Assembly: GCA_021647585.1 (NCBI GenBank)
Contig: JAKIUK010000001.1
Span: forward strand, 1 to 64,000
Reading direction: 5' to 3'
DNA length: 64,000 nt
Source of the DNA: Methylococcaceae bacterium
GTDB taxonomy: Bacteria; Pseudomonadota; Gammaproteobacteria; Methylococcales; Methylomonadaceae
Positions 18,636-26,907 of the stretch are shown here, in pieces; positions within the stretch are counted from its first letter, which is position 1, and every line of letters starts with the position of its first letter. The position numbers and the translations under genes were made by a program. The notes under the pieces are model-generated. The model made no database searches and was not told the origin of the DNA. It saw only the letters and a list, made by a program, of their open reading frames with translations.

Positions 18636-19451
18636 GTGCAGGGTAATTTGAGGAAAATGAAAGCAGAGCTGGGTAGTCCAGTGCAATATCAATTACCACT
18701 GACTGATCAGTTGGTTGCTCTGAACCCATTGATAGGACAATCTATAAAACTAGTTTACACAAGCAATATTGCTTGTGTACATTGTAATAGATCGATAAAG
18801 AAAAGTTTTAATCAAGGATATTGTTATCCTTGTTTTACTTCTTTAGCGCAATGCGATATGTGTATTATGAAACCTGAAACCTGTCATTACGATGCGGGAA
18901 CATGCAGGGAACCATCATGGGGAGAGGAATTTTGTTTTCAGCCTCACTATGTGTACTTGGCTAATTCTTCGGGTGTTAAAGTGGGGATTACACGTCAGAC
19001 TCAGATTCCAACGAGATGGATTGATCAAGGGGCGATTCAGGCTTTACCTATTTTGAAAGTACAATCTCGGTATATTTCTGGGTTGGTGGAAATTGTTATC
19101 GCACAGCATGTCAGTGACAAAACCAGTTGGCAGCGTATGTTGAAGAATCTGGTTGAAACAGTAGATTTAAAGGCAAAGCGTGATGAATTGTTGCTGGTTT
19201 GTGAATCTGAAATTGCAGATATTATTAAGCGTTTTGGTGATGGGGCTATTGAATTTTTGCCTAATGCTGAGGTTGTGGATATATCTTTTCCTGTGGAAAA
19301 TTATCCGCTAAAAGTTAAGTCATTTAATTTTGATAAAGTGCCGGAAGTATCGGGTGTGCTGCAAGGTATTAAAGGACAATATTTGTTGTTCGATACGGGC
19401 GTGATTAATATCCGCAAGTTTTCTGGTTATGAGGTTGAGCTGATTGTATAA
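18636..19451 (+). CDS. DUF2797 family protein
   Basis: A 271-residue soluble protein of the DUF2797 family, function unknown. An N-terminal Cys group (CVHCNRSIKK, then CYPCF and CDMCIMKPETCHYDAGTC; about 45-90) looks metal-binding. The family core HYVYLANSSGVKVGITR then TRWIDQGAIQA resembles GIY-YIG-like strand patterns; that relation is only a suggestion. The GTG start at 18636 has GGAG six bases upstream. It is transcribed divergently from hppA. Confidence 0.8.
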   Translation: MQGNLRKMKAELGSPVQYQLPLTDQLVALNPLIGQSIKLVYTSNIACVHCNRSIKKSFNQGYCYPCFTSLAQCDMCIMKPETCHYDAGTCREPSWGEEFCFQPHYVYLANSSGVKVGITRQTQIPTRWIDQGAIQALPILKVQSRYISGLVEIVIAQHVSDKTSWQRMLKNLVETVDLKAKRDELLLVCESEIADIIKRFGDGAIEFLPNAEVVDISFPVENYPLKVKSFNFDKVPEVSGVLQGIKGQYLLFDTGVINIRKFSGYEVELIV

Positions 19452-19559
19452 GAGTTTTCTACCCTTATACAACCATAAAAAATGAAGGGGGTTGACGGGC
19501 AATGCGTATAAATTACAAGGCTATAAACAAAGCACAGATCAAACTTTAAATGGGTTGTT

Positions 19560-19714
19560 ATTTCGACCAGCGGGACGACTTGCACGGATGCAGGGCAATG
19601 CAGGAGCTATTGCCGAGAAATCTTGTTGCTCAGAAATATCCTTAGACTCAAGATTCCTCCCGCTGGTCGGAATGACACCGTTTGTGAAGTTAACTTACAA
19701 ACATTAAAATTGAG
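19560..19714. repeat. Dispersed inverted repeat, GACCAGCGGGA family, copy 1
   Basis: The left arm TTTCGACCAGCGGG (19561-19574) and right arm CCCGCTGGTCGGAATGAC (19659-19676) form an inverted pair. The following approximately 48 bases (GTTTGTGAAGTTAAC and onward) recur at 32325-32372. The arms recur as a near-perfect palindrome at 47606-47679. An inner piece containing GCAATGCAGGAGC is also found, inverted and diverged, near 24352-24372. Confidence 0.7.
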
Positions 19715-19741
19715 AATAAACTGCAATAGGGTTAATAGGCA

Positions 19742-20599
19742 TTAAAATTTATATTTTTCTTCTTCCTGATAATATTCTGCAAAGCCAACAGTTTTAGTGA
19801 GCTTACTAAAACTCATAACTTCGCTCGTCTCACCTTGCTTTAATGCAGATAGAGATGCTTGCATGGCCTGGATTGACACGTTTAGTAATGTCAGAGGATA
19901 GACGGCAATTTTATATCCCATTTCTTCCAGTTGCTGGTGAGGTAGAACGGGGGTTTTTCCATGTTCAATTAAATTGGCGACTTTATGTCCATCTACTTGT
20001 GAGCAGTATTGTTGCATTTCCTCAATACTTTCGGGCGCTTCCAGAAAATTAATATCAGCGCCTATTTCGTGAAACATTTGTGCACGGGTAATGGCTTCCT
20101 CTAAACTGTCTGTTGCTCTGGCATCAGTTCTGGCCATAATTAATATATCTGCACCTTCATTGCGGGCATCAACAGCGGCTTGAATCCGCATAGCTGCTTC
20201 GTCACGACTAACGATGGTTTTTCCTTGGGTATGCCCACAGCGTTTAGGGGCTATTTGATCCTCAATCATTATGCAGGCAAGTCCAGCATGGGCGTAACCC
20301 TGAACAGTACGTTTTATGTTGATGGCATTACCAAACCCAGTGTCACCATCTCCCCAGATGGGAATAGAAACAGCGCTGCAAATATTTTGTCCTTGATTAA
20401 GCATTTCCGAGTAACAGATCAGGCCGGTATCAGGTAGGCCCAAACGACTTGCTGATACAGCAAAACCACTCATGAAAGCAGTTTCAAACCCTGCCTGTTC
20501 GCAGAGTTTTGCTGATATGGCATCGTGGCAACCAGGCATGACTAGAAGCCCAGGTTTATGTAGAAGTTGGCGTAATTTTTCGGTGGACGATTTCTTCAT
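19742..20599 (-). CDS. Isocitrate lyase/PEP mutase family enzyme
   Basis: A 285-residue TIM-barrel protein of the isocitrate lyase/phosphoenolpyruvate mutase superfamily. Members include methylisocitrate lyase, oxaloacetate decarboxylase and carboxyphosphonate mutases. Visible landmarks are MPGCHDAISAKLCEQAGF (about 21-38), the Mg-binding GDGDTGFGN (about 83-91), IEDQIAPKRCGHTQGK (about 112-127, with the catalytic-loop Cys) and ARTDAR. The KRCGH loop with Cys favours a C-C lyase over a phosphonate mutase, but the substrate cannot be assigned. No prp or glyoxylate genes are nearby. It is transcribed divergently from ilvB. Confidence 0.8.
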   Translation of the reverse strand: MKKSSTEKLRQLLHKPGLLVMPGCHDAISAKLCEQAGFETAFMSGFAVSASRLGLPDTGLICYSEMLNQGQNICSAVSIPIWGDGDTGFGNAINIKRTVQGYAHAGLACIMIEDQIAPKRCGHTQGKTIVSRDEAAMRIQAAVDARNEGADILIMARTDARATDSLEEAITRAQMFHEIGADINFLEAPESIEEMQQYCSQVDGHKVANLIEHGKTPVLPHQQLEEMGYKIAVYPLTLLNVSIQAMQASLSALKQGETSEVMSFSKLTKTVGFAEYYQEEEKYKF

Positions 20600-20822
20600 G
20601 TTGCTGGGGTTTTAGTTTGAGCAGAAAAGATATGGGATGATAAAAGTGTGATTTTATCTAAGAACCTAGTAAAATGAACGGTTAATTACCAGTACAGGCT
20701 GATAAATATTGTTCAGTTCAGTGTCTGGATGTAATAGTAGCAAGCTTTGAAGTTGCTTAAAAGGATAGGAACTTGAATTTTTATTCTGGTTTCTAAATGT
20801 AGTGTTTTTTTGAGGTATTAGT

Positions 20823-22559
20823 GTGGAACTCAGTGGCGGAGAGATAGTAGTCCAGAGTCTTATAGACGAAGGCGTGGAATTTCTTTTTGGATATCCTGGT
20901 GGAGCAGTGTTGCATCTGTATGATGCTATTTTTCATCAACAGAAAGTCAAACATATTTTAGTAAGGCATGAGCAGGCAGCAGTGCATTCTGCGGATGCTT
21001 ATGCGCGTTCTACAGGAAAACCTGGGGTAGTCATAGTCACTTCTGGGCCTGGCGCAACAAATGCAGTCACAGGTATTGCGACTGCACATCTTGATTCTAT
21101 ACCTATGGTTATTATTTCCGGTCAGGTGGGAACGCCTGTGATTGGTAGTGATGCTTTTCAGGAAGTGGATATGGTCGGGATTACTCGCCCTTGTGTTAAG
21201 CATAATTTTTTGGTTAAAGATATTGCTGATCTTGCGGTAACTATGAAGAAAGCATTTCACGTTGCAACTACTGGCCGCCCTGGGCCCGTTGTGGTTGATG
21301 TGCCAAAAGATATTACTGACCCTGCGATTAAAATACCTTATGTTTATCCTAAAGAAATTTCAATGCGTTCTTATAACCCGGTTGTTAAAGGGCATACTGG
21401 GCAAATAAAAAAAGCAGTTGATTTGTTGTTAAATGCCCAGCGCCCGATAATCTATGCTGGGGGTGGTGTGATTTTGGGTAATGGCAGTAATGAACTGACT
21501 GAGTTTGCAAAACTGTTAGGTTATCCGGTAACTAATACTTTAATGGGCTTGGGTGGTTATCCGGCAACTGACAAGCAGTTTGTTGGTATGTTGGGTATGC
21601 ACGGTACATATGAAGCCAATATGGCTATGCATGAAAGTGATGTCATTATAGCTATCGGTGCGCGATTTGATGACAGAGTAACCGGTAAACTTGAAGAATT
21701 TTGCCCATATGCAAAAATAATACATATTGATATTGATCCTTCGTCTATTTCTAAAACAGTGAAAGTTGATGTGCCTATCGTTGGAGAGGTGACTGCTGTA
21801 TTAAAAGAAATGATTGCATTGATTAAAGCCAGTAATATAACTTGTGATCAGAAAGCCCTGGATGCATGGTGGAGTCAGATAAATAAATGGCGTGATGTGG
21901 ATTGTCTGAAATATGATTACAGTGAAGATATTATCAAGCCGCAATATGTAGTTGAGCAGCTTTATGAGGTCACTAAGGGTGAGGCATTTGTTACTTCAGA
22001 TGTAGGGCAGCATCAGATGTTTGCAGCACAATATTATCATTTTGATAAACCACGTCGCTGGATAAATTCAGGTGGTTTGGGAACTATGGGGTTTGGTTTG
22101 CCTGCAGCTATAGGTGTTAAATTGGCCCACCCTGATGCTGATGTTGCCTGTATTACAGGTGAAGCCAGTATTCAAATGTGTATTCAGGAGTTGGCTACAG
22201 CAACTCAATACAGAACCCCTGTTAAGGTTATCAATTTAAATAATAGGTATATGGGGATGGTTCGCCAGTGGCAGGAATTTTCTTATCAAAGCCGTTATTC
22301 AGAATCTTATATGGATACCATTCCTGATTTTGTCAAGTTGGCTGAGGCATATGGGCATGTGGGCATGAAAATAGAAAAGCCAATAGATGTCAGGCCTGCA
22401 TTGGAAGAAGCATTTGCCATGAAAGATAAGCTGGTTTTTATGGATTTTATTACAGACCGCACTGAGAATGTATTTCCAATGATTGAAGCAGGGAAATCGC
22501 ATCACGATATGAAGTTAAGAGTGGCACCGGGTACGCCGATAGACAGGGAGTTAGCGTAA
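20823..22559 (+). CDS. ilvB: Acetolactate synthase, large subunit
   Basis: A 578-residue TPP/FAD enzyme that makes acetolactate and acetohydroxybutyrate, the committed step to valine, leucine and isoleucine. It shows GYPGGAVLHLYDA with RHEQAAVHSADAYAR (TPP-activating Glu region), the FAD domain, and VACITGEASIQMCIQEL with NNRYMGMVRQWQEF in the thiamine domain. GEAS in place of GDGS is a variant I know from other proteobacterial IlvB/IlvI. The GTG start at 20823 has GAGG seven bases upstream. The stop and the ilvH start overlap by one base (TAATG). Confidence 0.95.
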   Translation: MELSGGEIVVQSLIDEGVEFLFGYPGGAVLHLYDAIFHQQKVKHILVRHEQAAVHSADAYARSTGKPGVVIVTSGPGATNAVTGIATAHLDSIPMVIISGQVGTPVIGSDAFQEVDMVGITRPCVKHNFLVKDIADLAVTMKKAFHVATTGRPGPVVVDVPKDITDPAIKIPYVYPKEISMRSYNPVVKGHTGQIKKAVDLLLNAQRPIIYAGGGVILGNGSNELTEFAKLLGYPVTNTLMGLGGYPATDKQFVGMLGMHGTYEANMAMHESDVIIAIGARFDDRVTGKLEEFCPYAKIIHIDIDPSSISKTVKVDVPIVGEVTAVLKEMIALIKASNITCDQKALDAWWSQINKWRDVDCLKYDYSEDIIKPQYVVEQLYEVTKGEAFVTSDVGQHQMFAAQYYHFDKPRRWINSGGLGTMGFGLPAAIGVKLAHPDADVACITGEASIQMCIQELATATQYRTPVKVINLNNRYMGMVRQWQEFSYQSRYSESYMDTIPDFVKLAEAYGHVGMKIEKPIDVRPALEEAFAMKDKLVFMDFITDRTENVFPMIEAGKSHHDMKLRVAPGTPIDRELA

Positions 22560-23050
22560 TGAGGCACATTATTTCTATTCTTATAGAAAATGAATCAGGG
22601 GCGCTTTCCCGTGTTGCCGGATTGTTTTCTGCCCGAGGCTATAATATTGAATCGTTAACAGTTGCACCAACTGAAGACTCAACGCTTTCCAGGATGACAT
22701 TGGTAACCCGAGGCAGTGACGAGGTGATTGAGCAGATTACCAAGCAATTAAATAAATTAATTGATGTGGTCAAGCTGATTGACCTGGCAGAAGCTGTTCA
22801 TGTTGAACGTGAGTTGATGTTGGTTAAGGTCAAGACGATGGATGAGACACGGGAAGAAGTGAGGCGATTAGCCGAAATTTTTCGTGGCAAAATTATTGAT
22901 GTAACTTCAAGTAGTTATGTGATTGAAATGACAGGGCCCTCGGATAAGTTGGATGCTTTTGTAGCCGCTTTAGACGAAGAAAGTCTTGTAGAAGTAGTTC
23001 GTTCTGGACCCATGGGCATGTCCAGAGGTGAGAAAGGATTGCATTTATAA
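22559..23050 (+). CDS. ilvH: Acetolactate synthase, small regulatory subunit
   Basis: A 163-residue ACT-domain subunit that activates the large subunit and carries valine feedback control. The N-terminal ACT domain begins HIISILIENESGALSRVAGL and ARGYNIESLTV (the effector-binding region); the second domain ends near VVRSGPMGMSRG. Length and motifs are typical. It is translationally coupled to ilvB through the overlapping TAATG. Confidence 0.95.
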   Translation: MRHIISILIENESGALSRVAGLFSARGYNIESLTVAPTEDSTLSRMTLVTRGSDEVIEQITKQLNKLIDVVKLIDLAEAVHVERELMLVKVKTMDETREEVRRLAEIFRGKIIDVTSSSYVIEMTGPSDKLDAFVAALDEESLVEVVRSGPMGMSRGEKGLHL

Positions 23051-23079
23051 GAGTAGATGCAAGGATAAAGGGAGTGTAG

Positions 23080-23105
23080 AGTGGACTTTAGTCCGCTATT
23101 TTTCC
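23080..23105 (+). terminator. Hairpin between ilvH and ilvC
   Basis: AGTGGACT and AGTCCGCT pair across a two-base loop and are followed by ATTTTT, giving the form of a weak intrinsic terminator. A close copy of the hairpin (AGCGGACTTCAGTCCGCT) lies after carB at 52251-52268, so it may equally be a small dispersed repeat. It could reduce read-through into ilvC. Confidence 0.45.
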
Positions 23106-23197
23106 TACTTATAAAAAATACCTTCGTAGTCTCAAAGAAAAAAGTTACAATTAACGGTTACATTTTATTTAGTTATTTTTAAAAAACAGGTACATTC

Positions 23198-24214
23198 ATG
23201 CAAGTTTATTACGATAAAGACGCTGACCTTTCAGTGATTAAAGGCAAAAAAGTAGCGATTATTGGTTACGGTTCACAAGGCCATGCTCATGCTAACAACT
23301 TAAAAGATTCTGGCGTTGACGTTGTTGTTGGTTTACGTGATGGATCTTCTTCAATCGCTAAAGCTGAAGCGTGTGGTTTAACAGTTAAGAATGTAATTGA
23401 TGCTGTTTCAGGTGCAGATGTAGTTATGATCCTAACACCTGACGAATTTCAATCACAGTTATATAAAACTGAAATTGAGCCAAATATCAAACAAGGCGCT
23501 GCTTTAGCATTTGCTCATGGTTTTGCCATACTTTATAATCAGGTAACGCCTCGTGCTGATCTGGATGTGATCATGATTGCACCTAAAGCGCCCGGTCATA
23601 CCGTACGCTCTGAATTTGTTCGTGGTGGTGGTGTTCCTGATTTAATTGCTATTCAGCAGGATCCATCAGGCACAGCAAAATCAATTTGCTTAGCTTATGC
23701 CTCTGCTATTGGTGGTGGTCGTTCTGGTATTATTGAAACCACTTTCCGTGATGAAACAGAAACTGATTTGTTTGGTGAGCAAGCGGTTTTATGTGGTGGT
23801 GCAGTTGAACTGGTTAAAATGGGCTTTGAAACATTAGTAGAGGCAGGTTACGAGCCTGAAATGGCATACTTTGAGTGTTTACATGAATTGAAATTGATTG
23901 TAGATTTAATGTTTGAAGGCGGTATTGCAAATATGAATTACTCAATCTCTAACAATGCTGAATACGGTGAGTATGTTACCGGCCCTAAAGTTATTAACGA
24001 AGAAAGTCGTTATGCTATGCAAGAAGCATTGGCAAATATTCAAAATGGTGAGTATGCTAAAAAATTCATCCTTGAAGGAATGACTAACTACCCTGAAATG
24101 ACAGCTAAGCGTCGATTAAATGCAGAGCACCCTATTGAAATTGTCGGCGAGAAATTGCGTGGCATGATGCCTTGGATCAAAGCAAATCAAATTGTTGATA
24201 AAGCAAAAAACTAA
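23198..24214 (+). CDS. ilvC: Ketol-acid reductoisomerase
   Basis: A 338-residue class I enzyme that isomerises and reduces acetolactate with NADPH and Mg. The Rossmann fingerprint GYGSQGHAHANNLKDSG is at about 24-40. The metal-binding residues lie in the DETETDLFGEQAVLCGG region (about 188-204) and ECLHELKLIVDLM (about 225-237). Codon use is noticeably more biased than in ilvB/ilvH, as in a strongly expressed gene. It follows ilvH after a 147-base gap with the hairpin at 23080. Confidence 0.96.
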   Translation: MQVYYDKDADLSVIKGKKVAIIGYGSQGHAHANNLKDSGVDVVVGLRDGSSSIAKAEACGLTVKNVIDAVSGADVVMILTPDEFQSQLYKTEIEPNIKQGAALAFAHGFAILYNQVTPRADLDVIMIAPKAPGHTVRSEFVRGGGVPDLIAIQQDPSGTAKSICLAYASAIGGGRSGIIETTFRDETETDLFGEQAVLCGGAVELVKMGFETLVEAGYEPEMAYFECLHELKLIVDLMFEGGIANMNYSISNNAEYGEYVTGPKVINEESRYAMQEALANIQNGEYAKKFILEGMTNYPEMTAKRRLNAEHPIEIVGEKLRGMMPWIKANQIVDKAKN

Positions 24215-24566
24215 GAGTTGATCTGGTTTGTTAAAGAGCTCATCTTAGGCAACTAGCAACAAATATCGCACCCATCTTACTGGCCTTTTTATTCGTCTTC
24301 CGCGTTGTGGGAACAGTTGCGTAGCTAGCTATGAAACTGTTCCCACGCCTCGACAATTGCTCCTGCATTGTTCTACCTACACACATCCATGTGTTAGTTG
24401 AATAAAAATAAAAATCTGCGTAATCTGGGTAGGTTATTTATTGCCAGTTGCCTTAATGGTGGGCTTTTTTTGTTTTAACATACCAATCTAAATGTTATAT
24501 TTAGGAAGATGATTATTTGTTTCCACCTTCCTTAGTCCGATTTTTTAATTTAATATTCTATTTCTT
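24215..24566. other. ilvC-PPi-phosphofructokinase intergenic region with a strong inverted repeat
   Basis: A 352-base region without a gene. It contains a perfect 12-base inverted repeat, GTGGGAACAGTT (24307-24318) and AACTGTTCCCAC (24335-24346), with a 16-base spacer. To its right is a piece similar to the 19.6-kb repeat (GCTCCTGCATTG). A G/C stretch followed by TTTTTTT at about 24463-24471 may be a terminator. A promoter for the next gene is likely but I could not define it. Confidence 0.55.
24307..24346. repeat. 12-bp perfect inverted repeat
   Basis: The arms GTGGGAACAGTT and AACTGTTCCCAC are exact complements around GCGTAGCTAGCTATGA. There is no T tract after it on either strand, so it is not a simple terminator. 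It could be an operator-like site or the core of a REP-type element. Confidence 0.6.
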
Positions 24567-25796
24567 ATGAGCAAACCAAAAAAAGTAGCACTTCTTACGG
24601 CCGGAGGATTGGCACCCTGTTTAAACTCAGCGATTGGTAGTCTTATCGAACGCTATAATGAAATCGACCCTAGTGTAGAAATTATATGTTATAGAAGTGG
24701 ATATAAAGGTCTGTTGCTGGGAGATTCTTATAAAGTAAATGCTGACATGCGTGCAAAAGCAGGTTTGCTACAAAAATTTGGTGGATCAGTGATTGGTAAC
24801 AGTCGAGTCAAACTAACTAATGTTGCAGACTGTGTGAAACGGGGTCTGGTTAAAGAAGGCGAAGATCCACAGAAAGTGGCTGCTGATCAATTAATCAAAG
24901 ACGGTGTCGATGTTCTTCACACGATTGGCGGTGATGATACCAACACTGCGGCAGCTGATTTAGCTGCTTTCCTGGCTGAAAATGATTATGGGTTGACTGT
25001 TATTGGCTTGCCGAAAACAGTTGATAATGATGTTTTTCCTATTAAACAATCATTAGGTGCCTGGACTGCAGCAGAGCAGGGTGCGAATTTCTTTAAAAAT
25101 GTAGTGGCTGAGAATAACTCAAACCCACGTATGTTAATCGTACATGAAGTAATGGGGCGTAGTTGTGGTTGGCTAACCGCTGCAACTGCTGCTGAATACC
25201 GTAAAATTCTTGATAACTGTGAATGGTTGCCCGAATTAGGTTTAAGTCGTGAAAGTTATGAAGTACATGGTATCTTTATCCCTGAAATGAATTTTGATAT
25301 AGCTGCAGAAGCCACGCGTCTGCGTAAAATCATGGATGAAGTCGATTGTGTAAATATCTTTGTTTCTGAAGGTGCAGGTGTAGAGACTATCGTTGCTGAA
25401 ATGGAAGCGAAAGGCCAGGATGTACCAAGAGATGCGTTTGGTCACGTAAAACTGGATGCGGTTAATCCAGGTAAATGGTTTGGTGAGCAGTTTGCCGACA
25501 TGATAGGCGCAGAAAAAACTTTGATTCAAAAGTCTGGTTACTTTGCCCGTGCATCGGCGGCAAATGCTGAAGATATTCGTTTGATTAAATCTTGTGCTGA
25601 TTTAGCTGTTGAATGTGCCTTTCGTGGCGAAGCAGGTGTTATTGGTCATGATGATGATCAGAACTTTGTTATACGTGCGATTGAATTTCCTCGTATTAAA
25701 GGTGGGAAACCGTTTGATATTGATACAGCCTGGTTTACTGAGTGTATGGCTGAAATTGGTCAGGCTAAAGGTAAGAAACTGGACACTAGTCATTAA
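24567..25796 (+). CDS. pfp: Pyrophosphate-dependent 6-phosphofructokinase
   Basis: A 409-residue phosphofructokinase. The segment GGDDTNTAA has Asp at the position that is Gly in ATP-dependent enzymes, the accepted mark of PPi dependence. PKTVDND contains the catalytic Asp and the second PPi-type residue. In type I methanotrophs this reversible enzyme runs RuMP-cycle glycolysis and can also act on sedoheptulose phosphates, saving ATP by using PPi; the membrane pyrophosphatase at 16.5-18.5 kb competes for or recycles the same PPi. The gene sits between ilvC and pssA, which are neighbours in many proteobacteria. Confidence 0.93.
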   Translation: MSKPKKVALLTAGGLAPCLNSAIGSLIERYNEIDPSVEIICYRSGYKGLLLGDSYKVNADMRAKAGLLQKFGGSVIGNSRVKLTNVADCVKRGLVKEGEDPQKVAADQLIKDGVDVLHTIGGDDTNTAAADLAAFLAENDYGLTVIGLPKTVDNDVFPIKQSLGAWTAAEQGANFFKNVVAENNSNPRMLIVHEVMGRSCGWLTAATAAEYRKILDNCEWLPELGLSRESYEVHGIFIPEMNFDIAAEATRLRKIMDEVDCVNIFVSEGAGVETIVAEMEAKGQDVPRDAFGHVKLDAVNPGKWFGEQFADMIGAEKTLIQKSGYFARASAANAEDIRLIKSCADLAVECAFRGEAGVIGHDDDQNFVIRAIEFPRIKGGKPFDIDTAWFTECMAEIGQAKGKKLDTSH

Positions 25797-25799
25797 TTA

Positions 25800-25893
25800 G
25801 TCTGTAGGAGTGTCTTTCCTCGGCGTAGTTTGTGTGCTATATATAGCTGAAATCAGCCCGAGGACAGTCTCCTGCAGTACTATTATTTTTTAT
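25800..25893 (+). terminator. Imperfect inverted repeat and T tract after pfp
   Basis: The arms around GTAGGAGTGTCTTTCCTCGG (25804-25823) and CCGAGGACAGTCTCCTGCAG (25858-25877) are imperfect complements and are followed by TATTATTTTTTATC. This could serve as the pfp terminator. Its length suggests it may be a degenerate mobile repeat. Confidence 0.5.
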
Positions 25894-25914
25894 CATCATT
25901 AGATACGCTGTACT

Positions 25915-26655
25915 ATGAGCCAAAAAAAATCATCAATTCGTCATCGTGGAATCTACTTGTTGCCTAATTTATTTACAACAGGTGCAATGTTTGCGGGTTT
26001 TTATGCGATGACATCAGCGATTAATGGACGTTTTGAGAGTGCGGCTATTGCTATTTTTGTGGCAATGATTTTGGACGGCCTGGACGGGCGAGTTGCCCGG
26101 ATGACAAATACCCAAAGTGAATTTGGGGTGCAATATGATAGCTTGTCCGACATGGTTTCATTTGGTGTTGCACCTGGTTTAGTGATGTATTTATGGGCCT
26201 TTGAGAGCCTGGGTAAATTAGGTTTGTTTGCTGCGTTTGTTCATACAGCAGGTGGCGCATTGAGACTGGCTCGATTTAATACACAAGTTGAAGTGGCAGA
26301 TAAACGCTATTTTCAAGGTTTGCCTAGTCCTGCTGCGGCAGCGATATTAGCCGGTGCTTTATGGATTAGCATTGAACTGGGTTATGATGTTGATTCAATT
26401 AAATACCTGGTATTAATCCTGACTATTAGTACAGGCTTATTGATGGTGAGTAATTTCCGCTATTATAGTTTTAAGGAAATAGACTTTAAAGGTAGGGTGC
26501 CCTTTGTTGTAGCAATCATTGCGATGCTGGGCATTGGTTTTGTTATGGCCCAAGCAGAAATTATGTTGTTCTTACTGGCATTGGGATATGCTATTTCAGG
26601 TCCCGTCATTACTCTGTTATTACTTAGAAAGAAACGAAAAAACAGAAAATTTTAA
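25915..26655 (+). CDS. pssA: CDP-diacylglycerol-serine O-phosphatidyltransferase
   Basis: A 246-residue integral membrane enzyme making phosphatidylserine, the precursor of phosphatidylethanolamine. The CDP-alcohol phosphotransferase motif is complete: DGLDGRVAR, then EFGVQYDSLSD (about 56-82), with the spaced Gly and Asp residues. About eight hydrophobic segments are visible, and the C-terminus is short and basic (LLRKKRKNRKF). Linkage ilvC-pssA-leuA is common in beta- and some gammaproteobacteria. Confidence 0.92.
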   Translation: MSQKKSSIRHRGIYLLPNLFTTGAMFAGFYAMTSAINGRFESAAIAIFVAMILDGLDGRVARMTNTQSEFGVQYDSLSDMVSFGVAPGLVMYLWAFESLGKLGLFAAFVHTAGGALRLARFNTQVEVADKRYFQGLPSPAAAAILAGALWISIELGYDVDSIKYLVLILTISTGLLMVSNFRYYSFKEIDFKGRVPFVVAIIAMLGIGFVMAQAEIMLFLLALGYAISGPVITLLLLRKKRKNRKF

Positions 26656-26699
26656 TCACTGCTTGAGTCAATATTAACATTGCAGTATAGTTAAAGGTT

Positions 26700-26819
26700 A
26701 TGAATATTCAATCCAGCATTGCACAATCTAGCGATCTAACACCTGTTATAGGTAAGGCTTTTGTGCAGCATGCCACTTTATTTGCCAGCCTTGGTCTGTT
26801 ATTAAGATTTTTGCCCTAG
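26700..26819 (+). CDS. Candidate leucine leader peptide upstream of leuA
   Basis: A 39-codon frame with an AAAGG ribosome-binding site just before the ATG. It ends SLGLLLRFLP: five Leu codons in the last nine (CTT, CTG, TTA, TTA, TTG), seven Leu in all. Its stop falls inside a stem-loop (26811-26826), and leuA starts 88 bases later. This arrangement is that of a ribosome-mediated attenuator, where stalling at scarce Leu-tRNA would change RNA folding. I do not recognise the peptide itself. Confidence 0.45.
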   Translation: MNIQSSIAQSSDLTPVIGKAFVQHATLFASLGLLLRFLP

Positions 26820-26845
26820 TGGGCAACTATTTTCTACATCTTTAA
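26781..26845 (+). promoter_or_regulatory. Possible attenuator stem-loops before leuA
   Basis: TTGCCC (26811-26816) and GGGCAA (26821-26826) form a hairpin around TAGT, the leader stop codon. The same GGCAA can instead pair with TTGCC at 26781-26785, so two exclusive folds are possible. The sequence after the hairpin is T-rich (CTATTTTCTACATCTTT) but not a clean T run, so terminator strength is uncertain. Confidence 0.35.
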
Positions 26846-26907
26846 ATAAACTTCCCCTTTTTTAATATCAAAGGTTTTGTTGATATGGTTTCATGAATGG
26901 AGTTCTC

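Noticed and set aside
19497..19707. 71-codon plus-strand frame beginning within the region after the DUF2797 gene
   Set aside because: It is composed of the dispersed repeat sequence and has no ribosome-binding site.
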